A DNA stretch of 64,000 nucleotides from assembly GCA_905220665.1 (NCBI GenBank), contig CAJNAR010000150.1, positions 794,036 through 858,035 on the forward strand. Reading direction: 5' to 3'. This DNA comes from Albugo candida. Its lineage: Eukaryota > Oomycota > Peronosporomycetes > Albuginales > Albuginaceae. A model generated the notes under the pieces. The model worked only from the letters and a program-made list of their open reading frames with translations, had not been told where the DNA came from and did no database searches. Position 1 is the first letter of the stretch. Each line of letters begins with the position of its first letter. A program made the position numbers and the translations under genes. This document shows positions 54,720 through 64,000 of the stretch, piece by piece.

Positions 54720-55180
54720 ACGACTATTTTTTGTTAGGGTACTGTACAAGGGCATCCATTGGTGTACGGTCATCTAAAGTTTGAAGAATTGCTGCTTCGC
54801 GGACGTTGTTGGCTCTTTTAGGCAAAACAAGTCCACGATCATTCCGCAAACATGCTTGAATGCTTCTCATACAATCCAACTATTTTCCATTTCTGTTTCG
54901 AGTCTGAGGTGGACTGGATGGGCGCTTGTGAAGGTGGATGGCATATGGTTATAATCTTCTTCAACCACCCGGAAAGTCCAATGCAGTCCATCCTGTATGG
55001 GCTTTCAAGCGGAATGGACAACGGGCAAGTACTGTCGAGGAATTTCGTGTTCTTGTCTCTTTTGTTGGACCAAACCGATTGCAGTAAGACCCTTATTGGT
55101 CACATTTGTAATGGACCCTATATTGCCAGCTACGCTGCTTGTAGGATGATTTTGTCAGTATCCCATAGCCTTGGGTAGCA
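54720..55180. other. Possible decayed ORF (transposon-like)
   Basis: A plus frame (54852-55178) and a minus frame (54839-55021) overlap. The minus reading continues in protein-like fashion with stops (RLWDTDKIILQAA, SNKRDKNTKFLDSTC), which suggests an old minus-strand ORF, perhaps a transposase. No family assigned. Confidence 0.3.
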
Positions 55181-55929
55181 ACCAAATTCATTCAATGCCT
55201 TTTCCATCGCTTTGCGAGAACTATATTCGACTCCAACAAGTCCGCTTGGTAGCAGCAGCAATTTGCTCTAAACATTGACATCAGATTCTTTGGTGTTTTT
55301 TGAGTCCATTTTTGCTTAAAAGCTTGTATTATTGCGCAGCTCGTTGATTGTTGCTACAATGTAGGGAGGGAAACGAGAAAATCCGAAATTTTATGAAACG
55401 TGTAGGGTATTATGTATCTTTCTTACGTAAACGCAGTAATATATCGATCAGTTTATATTAGTTTACACAGATCAGCCAATCAGAGATTTGTCTGTGGCAT
55501 TAGTCAGCACGTCTGTGGCAATAGTCAAACCCGAACGTTAAGGTCCCTAGTTCACCATTGGTTTTTTTGAATAAGCCTTCTTCCAACATTTATCGAAGTA
55601 ACTATACCAACATTACTTAGATTCGTAGCATCACTCACTTTTGTAATCTTTTGTAAGTCATCATCTGAAACTTCCCTGAATGTACTCCGAGAATCTTTCC
55701 AGGATTATTCCCTCTGCATGGAGTCATGGAGTTTTACGCAACAATCATCGCGGACACACAATCAATAACAATGCTACGTGGGTGTTCCCATTGTAGGCCC
55801 TACAATAAACGGAGTGAATGTTAGCTTTGTGAAATCGGATGCACCGCCATCATATCCGGAACGAATCTACTATCGTATGGTGGGATGTAATAGCGCGAGA
55901 GTATTCCGAACCCACTATTTCCCACAAAT
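55181..55929. other. Unique sequence before the satellite array
   Basis: About 750 bp without a supported gene. Short direct repeats GTCTGTGGCA.TAGTCA occur near 55490-55530. Confidence 0.4.
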
Positions 55930-58900
55930 TGACGGCTGCTCACGGTCATAGAATACAGCGTATCAGTGCAACTTACTGAAAGAAGCGTATCCTCTGGGTC
56001 TATTCTCAAGCTCGATAAAAAAACACAGATGTCAATATTAAACCGATGAGGAAAGATACCTTTCGTTCTCTATCACTTCGATCTTGACAAGACTTTTTGA
56101 TACGCTCGATCTGCCCAATGTTTGTGATGTCATCATGCAATCCTCCATGTCGGTATCGATGCATAGAAGTAGTTAAAAAAGTCTGTTTCAGTTACGTGAC
56201 GCACTCCAGATGTTATTATTTAGACTTGAATCCACTCCGGATAAGGACGCTAGTTCAGATTCCATAAGACAAGAGAAAAAAAAATATTCTCGTTGTATTC
56301 CGTTACCATCGGATGTTTTCAGAAAGTTCCACAAAATATTTGTGAAAGTGCTGCAGAAACGCAATATCAATAAAAGATAGGACAGGTTTATTTTTAAAAT
56401 ACATTTCAGATCTGGTCCGTTCACAGCAATAGTATTCATTGACAAAACACATCATACTAACGATGTGATTGTGAGAACACGATTCGAATGGATATAAAAT
56501 GATGGCTGCTACATGCGGCCTTGGGTCTATTGTTCCGTGCAGGTTATCCGGAGAGATGGCTGCGCACTGTCATAGAATACAGCGTATCAGTGCAAGCAAC
56601 AAACACAGGCATATCCTCTGAGTTTATTCTCCAGCTCGATAAAAAACACAGATATGTCCATTCTAAACCGATGAAGAAAGAAACCTTTCGTATCACTTCG
56701 ATCTTGACAAGACTTTTTAATACGCTCGATCTGCCCAATGTTTGTGATGTCATCATGCAATCCTCCATGTCGGTATCGATGCATAGAAGTAGTTAAAAAA
56801 GTCTGTTTCAGTTACGTGACGCACTCCAGATGTTATTATTTAGACTTGAATCCACTCCGGATAAGGACGCTAGTTCAGATTCCATAAGACAAGAGAAAAA
56901 AAAATATTCTCGTTGTGGTCCGTTACCATCGGATGTTTTCAGAAAGTTCCACAAAATATTTGTGAAAGTGCTGCAGAAACGCAATATCAATAAAAAATAG
57001 GACAGGTTTATTTTTGTTCGACGAGACAAAATACATTTCAGATCTGGTCCGTTCACAGCAATAGTATTCATTGACAAAACACATCATACTAACGATGTGA
57101 TTGTGAGAACACGATTCGAATGGATATAAAATGATGGCTGCTACATGCGGCCTTGGGTCTTGTTCCGTGCAGGTTATCCGGAGAGATGGCTGCGCACTGT
57201 CATAGAATACAGCGTATCAGTGCAAGCAACAAACACAGGCATATCCTCTGAGTTTATTCTCCAGCTCGATAAAAAAACACAGATATGTCCATTCTAAACC
57301 GATGAAGAAAGATACCTTTCGTACTCTATCACTTCAATCTTGACAAGATTTTTGGATACGCTCGATCTGCCCAATGGTTGTGATGTCATCATGCAATCCT
57401 CCATGTCGGTATCGATGCATAGAAGTAGTTAAAAAAGTCTGTTTCAGTTACGTGACGCACTCCAGATGTTATTATTTAGACTTGAATCCACTCCGGAAAA
57501 GGACGCTAGTTCAGATTCCATAAGACAAGAGAAAAAAAAATATTCTCGTTGTATTCCGTTACCATCGGATGTTATTAAAAAGTTCCACAAAATATTTGTG
57601 AAAGTGCTGCAGAAACGCAATATCAATAAAAAATAGGACAGGTTTATTTTTGTTCGACGAGACAAAATACATTTCAGATCTGGTCCGTTCACAGCAATAG
57701 TATTCATTGACAAAACACATCATACTAACGATGTGATTGTGAGAACACGATTCGAATGGATATAAAATGATGGCTGCTACATGCGGCCTTGGGTCTTGTT
57801 CCGTGCAGGTTATCCGGAGAGATGGCTGCGCACTGTCATAGAATACAGCGTATCAGTGCAAGCAACAAACACAGGCATATCCTCTGAGTTTATTCTCCAG
57901 CTCGATAAAAAAACACAGATATGTCCATTCTAAACCGATGAAGAAAGATACCTTTCGTACTCTATCACTTCAATCTTGACAAGATTTTTGGATACGCTCG
58001 ATCTGCCCAATGGTTGTGATGTCATCATGCAATCCTCCATGTCGGTATCGATGCATAGAAGTAGTTAAAAAAGTCTGTTTCAGTTACGTGACGCACTCCA
58101 GATGTTATTATTTAGACTTGAATCCACTCCGGAAAAGGACGCTAGTTCAGATTCCATAAGACAAGAGAAAAAAAAATATTCTCGTTGTGGTCCGTTACCA
58201 TCGGATGTTTTCAGAAAGTTCCACAAAATATTTGTGAAAGTGCTGCAGAAACGCAATATCAATAAAAAATAGGACAGGTTTTTTTTTAAAATACATTTCA
58301 GATCTGGTCCGTTCACAGCAATAGTATTCATTGACAAAACACATCATACTAACGATGTGATTGTGAGAACACGATTCGAATGGATATAAAATGATGGCTG
58401 CTACATGCGGCCTTGGGTCTATTGTTCCGTGCAGGATATCCGGAGAGATGGCTGCGCACTGTCATAGAATACAGCGTATCAGTGCAAGCAACAAACACAG
58501 GCATATCCTCTGAGTTTATTCTCCAGCTCGATAAAAAACACAGATATGTCCATTCTAAACCGATGAGGAAAGATACCTTTCGTACTCTATCACTTCGATC
58601 TTGACAAGACTTTTTGATACGCTCGATTTGCCCAATGTTTGTGATGTCATCATGCAATCCTCCATGTCGGTATCAATGCACAGAAGTAGTTAAAAAAATC
58701 TGTTTCAGTTGCGTGACGCACTCCAGACGTTATGATTGAGACTTGAATCCACTCCGGAAAAGGACGCTAGTTCAGATTCCATAAGACAAGAGAAAAAAAA
58801 ATATTCTCGTTGTGGTCCGTTACCATCGGATGTTTTCAGAAAGTTCCACAAAATATTTGTGAAAGTGCTGCAGAAACGCAATATCAATAAAAGATAGGAC

Positions 58901-61900
58901 AGGTTTATTTTTAAAATACATTTCAGATCTGGTCCGTTCACAGCAATAGTATTCATTGACAAAACACATCATACTAACGATGTGATTGTGAGAACACGAT
59001 TCGAATGGATATAAAATGATGGCTGCTACATGCGGCCTTGGGTCTATTGTTCCGTGCAGGATATCCGGAGAGATGGCTGCGCACTGTCATAGAATACAGC
59101 GTATCAGTGCAAGCAACAAACACAGGCATATCCTCTGAGTTTATTCTCCAGCTCGATAAAAAACACAGATATGTCCATTCTAAACCGATGAGGAAAGATA
59201 CCTTTCGTACTCTATCACTTCGATCTTGACAAGACTTTTTGATACGCTCGATTTGCCCAATGTTTGTGATGTCATCATGCAATCCTCCATGTCGGTATCA
59301 ATGCACAGAAGTAGTTAAAAAAATCTGTTTCAGTTGCGTGACGCACTCCAGACGTTATGATTGAGACTTGAATCCACTCCGGAAAAGGACGCTAGTTCAG
59401 ATTCCATAAGACAAGAGAAAAAAAAATATTCTCGTTGTGGTCCGTTACCATCGGATGTTTTCAGAAAGTTCCACAAAATATTTGTGAAAGTGCTGCAGAA
59501 ACGCAATATCAATAAAAGATAGGACAGGTTTATTTTTAAAATACATTTCAGATCTGGTCCGTTCACAGCAATAGTATTCATTGACAAAACACATCATACT
59601 AACGATGTGATTGTGAGAACACGATTCGAATGGATATAAAATGATGGCTGCTATATGCGGCCTTGGGTCTATTGTTCCGTGCAGGTTATCCGGAGAGATG
59701 GCTGCGCACTGTCATAGAATACAGCGTATCAGTGCAAGCAACAAACACAGGCATATCCTCTGAGTTTATTCTCCAGCTCGATAAAAAACACAGATATGTC
59801 CATTCTAAACCGATGAAGAAAGAAACCTTTCGTATCACTTCGATCTTGACAAGACTTTTTAATACGCTCGATCTGCCCAATGTTTGTGATGTCATCATGC
59901 AATCCTCCATGTCGGTATCGATGCATAGAAGTAGTTAAAAAAGTCTGTTTCAGTTACGTGACGCACTCCAGATGTTATTATTTAGACTTGAATCCACTCC
60001 GGATAAGGACGCTAGTTCAGATTCCATAAGACAAGAGAAAAAAAAATATTCTCGTTGTGGTCCGTTACCATCGGATGTTTTCAGAAAGTTCCACAAAATA
60101 TTTGTGAAAGTGCTGCAGAAACGCAATATCAATAAAAAATAGGACAGGTTTATTTTTGTTCGACGAGACAAAATACATTTCAGATCTGGTCCGTTCACAG
60201 CAATAGTATTCATTGACAAAACACATCATACTAACGATGTGATTGTGAGAACACGATTCGAATGGATATAAAATGATGGCTGCTACATGCGGCCTTGGGT
60301 CTATTGTTCCGTGCAGGTTATCCGGAGAGATGGCTGCGCACTGTCATAGAATACAGCGTATCAGTGCAAGCAACAAACACAGGCATATCCTCTGAGTTTA
60401 TTCTCCAGCTCGATAAAAAAACACAGATATGTCCATTCTAAACCGATGAAGAAAGATACCTTTCGTACTCTATCACTTCAATCTTGACAAGATTTTTGGA
60501 TACGCTCGATCTGCCCAATGGTTGTGATGTCATCATGCAATCCTCCATGTCGGTATCGATGCATAGAAGTAGTTAAAAAAGTCTGTTTCAGTTACGTGAC
60601 GCACTCCAGATGTTATTATTTAGACTTGAATCCACTCCGGAAAAGGACGCTAGTTCAGATTCCATAAGACAAGAGAAAAAAAAATATTCTCGTTGTATTC
60701 CGTTACCATCGGATGTTATTAAAAAGTTCCACAAAATATTTGTGAAAGTGCTGCAGAAACGCAATATCAATAAAAAATAGGACAGGTTTATTTTTGTTCG
60801 ACGAGACAAAATACATTTCAGATCTGGTCCGTTCACAGCAATAGTATTCATTGACAAAACACATCATACTAACGATGTGATTGTGAGAACACGATTCGAA
60901 TGGATATAAAATGATGGCTGCTACATGCGGTCTTGGGTCTATTGTTCCGTGCAGGTTATCCGGAGAGATGGCTGCGCACTGTCATAGAATACAGCGTATC
61001 AGTGCAAGCAACAAACACAGGCATATCCTCTGAGTTTATTCTCCAGCTCGATAAAAAACACAGATATGTCCATTCTAAACCGATGAAGAAAGATACCTTT
61101 CGTACTCTATCACTTCAATCTTGACAAGATTTTTGGATACGCTCGATCTGCCCAATGGTTGTGATGTCATCATGCAATCCTCCATGTCGGTATCGATGCA
61201 TAGAAGTAATTAAAAAAGTCTGTTTCAGTTACGTGACGCACTCCAGATGTTATTATTTAGACTTGAATCCACTCCGGAAAAGGACGCTAGTTCAGATTCC
61301 ATAAGACAAGAGAAAAAAAAATATTCTCGTTGTATTCCGTTACCATCGGATGTTTTCAGAAAGTTCCACAAAATATTTGTGAAAGTGCTGCAGAAACGCA
61401 ATATCAATAAAAAATAGGACAGGTTTATTTTTGTTCGACGAGACAAAATATATTTCAGATCTGGTCCGTTCACAGCAATAGTATTCATTGACAAAACACA
61501 TCATACTAACGATGTGATTGTGAGAACACGATTCGAATGGATATAAAATGATGGCTGCTACATGCGGCCTTGGGTCTATTGTTCCGTGCAGGTTATCCGG
61601 AGAGATGGCTGCGCACTGTCATAGAATACAGCGTATCAGTGCAAGCAACAAACACAGGCATATCCTCTGAGTTTATTCTCCAGCTCGATAAAAAAACACA
61701 GATATGTCCATTCTAAACCGATGAAGAAAGATACCTTTCGTACTCTATCACTTCAATCTTGACAAGATTTTTGGATACGCTCGATCTGCCCAATGGTTGT
61801 GATGTCATCATGCAATCCTCCATGTCGGTATCGATGCATAGAAGTAGTTAAAAAAGTCTGTTTCAGTTACGTGACGCACTCCAGATGTTATTATTTAGAC

Positions 61901-64000
61901 TTGAATCCACTCCGGAAAAGGACGCTAGTTCAGATTCCATAAGACAAGAGAAAAAAAAATATTCTCGTTGTATTCCGTTACCATCGGATGTTATTAAAAA
62001 GTTCCACAAAATATTTGTGAAAGTGCTGCAGAAACGCAATATCAATAAAAAATAGGACAGGTTTATTTTTGTTCGACGAGACAAAATACATTTCAGATCT
62101 GGTCCGTTCACAGCAATAGTATTCATTGACAAAACACATCATACTAACGATGTGATTGTGAGAACACGATTCGAATGGATATAAAATGATGGCTGCTACA
62201 TGCGGCCTTGGGTCTTGTTCCGTGCAGGTTATCCGGAGAGATGGCTGCGCACTGTCATAGAATACAGCGTATCAGTGCAAGCAACAAACACAGGCATATC
62301 CTCTGAGTTTATTCTCCAGCTCGATAAAAAAACACAGATATGTCCATTCTAAACCGATGAAGAAAGATACCTTTCGTACTCTATCACTTCAATCTTGACA
62401 AGATTTTTGGATACGCTCGATCTGCCCAATGGTTGTGATGTCATCATGCAATCCTCCATGTCGGTATCGATGCATAGAAGTAGTTAAAAAAGTCTGTTTC
62501 AGTTACGTGACGCACTCCAGATGTTATTATTTAGACTTGAATCCACTCCGGAAAAGGACGCTAGTTCAGATTCCATAAGACAAGAGAAAAAAAAATATTC
62601 TCGTTGTATTCCGTTACCATCGGATGTTATTAAAAAGTTCCACAAAATATTTGTGAAAGTGCTGCAGAAACGCAATATCAATAAAAAATAGGACAGGTTT
62701 ATTTTTGTTCGACGAGACAAAATACATTTCAGATCTGGTCCGTTCACAGCAATAGTATTCATTGACAAAACACATCATACTAACGATGTGATTGTGAGAA
62801 CACGATTCGAATGGATATAAAATGATGGCTGCTACATGCGGCCTTGGGTCTTGTTCCGTGCAGGTTATCCGGAGAGATGGCTGCGCACTGTCATAGAATA
62901 CAGCGTATCAGTGCAAGCAACAAACACAGGCATATCCTCTGAGTTTATTCTCCAGCTCGATAAAAAAACACAGATATGTCCATTCTAAACCGATGAAGAA
63001 AGATACCTTTCGTACTCTATCACTTCAATCTTGACAAGATTTTTGGATACGCTCGATCTGCCCAATGGTTGTGATGTCATCATGCAATCCTCCATGTCGG
63101 TATCGATGCATAGAAGTAGTTAAAAAAGTCTGTTTCAGTTACGTGACGCACTCCAGATGTTATTATTTAGACTTGAATCCACTCCGGATAAGGACGCTAG
63201 TTCAGATTCCATAAGACAAGAGAAAAAAAAATATTCTCGTTGTATTCCGTTACCATCGGATGTTTTCAGAAAGTTCCACAAAATATTTGTGAAAGTGCTG
63301 CAGAAACGCAATATCAATAAAAGATAGGACAGGTTTATTTTTAAAATACATTTCAGATCTGGTCCGTTCACAGCAATAGTATTCATTGACAAAACACATC
63401 ATACTAACGATGTGATTGTGAGAACACGATTCGAATGGATATAAAATGATGGCTGCTATATGCGGCCTTGGGTCTATTGTTCCGTGCAGGTTATCCGGAG
63501 AGATGGCTGCGCACTGTCATAGAATACAGCGTATCAGTGCAAGCAACAAACACAGGCATATCCTCTGAGTTTATTCTCCAGCTCGATAAAAAACACAGAT
63601 ATGTCCATTCTAAACCGATGAAGAAAGAAACCTTTCGTATCACTTCGATCTTGACAAGACTTTTTAATACGCTCGATCTGCCCAATGTTTGTGATGTCAT
63701 CATGCAATCCTCCATGTCGGTATCGATGCATAGAAGTAGTTAAAAAGTCTGTTTCAGTTACGTGACGCACTCCAGACGTTATGATTGAGACTTGAATCCA
63801 CTCCGGAAAAGGACGCTAGTTCAGATTCCATAAGACAAGAGAAAAAAAAATATTCTCGTTGTGGTCCGTTACCATCGGGTGTTTTCAGAAAGTTCCACAA
63901 AATATTTGTGAAAGTGCTGCAGAAACGCAATATCAATAAAAATAGGACAGGTTTATTTTTGTTCGACGAGACAAAATACATTTCAGATCTGGTCCGTTCA
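55930..64000. repeat. Tandem satellite array, about 13 units of 619-638 bp
   Basis: Copies of one unit follow each other head-to-tail from about 55930 to the window end and beyond. Using the block CAGTTACGTGACGCACTCC as marker, unit positions are 56188, 56808, 57444, 58080, 58705, 59330, 59950, 60588, 61225, 61863, 62499, 63135 and 63754, so unit lengths are 620, 636, 636, 625, 625, 620, 638, 637, 638, 636, 636 and 619. Length changes come mostly from a 12-bp block (GTTCGACGAGAC) that is present or absent and from small indels. Variants recur in a higher-order pattern of five to six units. The first unit is the most diverged, as expected at an array edge. Each full unit has an 85-89-codon minus-strand frame, and three units have a 91-codon plus-strand frame (56521, 59663, 63468); coding status is doubtful. 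Confidence 0.97.

Noticed and set aside
56188..64000. The 85-89-codon minus-strand frame repeated in each satellite unit as a multigene family.
   Set aside because: Units are nearly identical, so an open frame is kept without selection. The frame is rich in F, S and N, lacks a recognised family, and the plus strand of the same bases reads more like protein.
1..64000. A defence island, CRISPR array, biosynthetic cluster or secreted RxLR/CRN effector gene.
   Set aside because: No spacer-repeat array, no clustered enzyme set and no signal peptide followed by an effector motif could be recognised in the readable frames.

Overview
This window looks like an oomycete genome, possibly a white-rust (Albugo-like) species. 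The evidence: a WRKY19-type HGGG-repeat zinc-finger protein of the kind abundant in oomycetes; a flagellar dynein-arm assembly factor (CFAP300), which implies a zoosporic life stage; AT-leaning DNA; and many 43-81 nt GT-AG introns. I inferred the assignment from gene content only. No rRNA gene, confident tRNA gene or CRISPR array was seen.

Layout. (1) 1-8.9 kb is TE-rich: non-LTR reverse-transcriptase fragments in opposite orientations, a long imperfect inverted repeat, a broken minus-strand Ty1/copia element, a decayed cut-and-paste transposase gene and a solo LTR. (2) 9.8-31.3 kb is a gene-dense island: METTL16-like RNA m6A methyltransferase (+), HGGG zinc-finger protein (-), protein kinase (-), a 374-aa unknown (-), a 5-6 kb intron-rich stretch on the minus strand that I could not fully model, a 264-aa unknown (-), RPB9 (-) head-to-head with exportin-7 (+), CFAP300 (+), a 145-aa unknown (+), a small ORF (-) and a SemiSWEET-type PQ-loop protein (+). 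Several models were rebuilt here by joining exons at GT-AG sites so that phase and family alignment agree. (3) 32.9-54.7 kb is a nest of transposons: a plus-strand copia element with both LTRs, split by a 7.4 kb LINE that left a 17-bp target duplication; two minus-strand copia elements end to end; and a Tc1/mariner-like remnant that itself received a LINE tail. (4) 55.9-64.0 kb is a tandem array of about 620-638 bp units (about 13) that runs off the window and shows higher-order periodicity.

The island genes are mostly housekeeping (RNA modification, transcription, nuclear transport, cilium assembly, sugar transport, signalling) and do not form a pathway. No clear new defence or biosynthetic system was found. 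The most notable points are the satellite array with protein-like content in its unit, the precisely readable LINE-in-copia insertion with tRNA-like pieces at the LINE ends, copia primer-binding sites that contain the gag start codon, and the unresolved intron-rich coding stretch at 17-22.3 kb.
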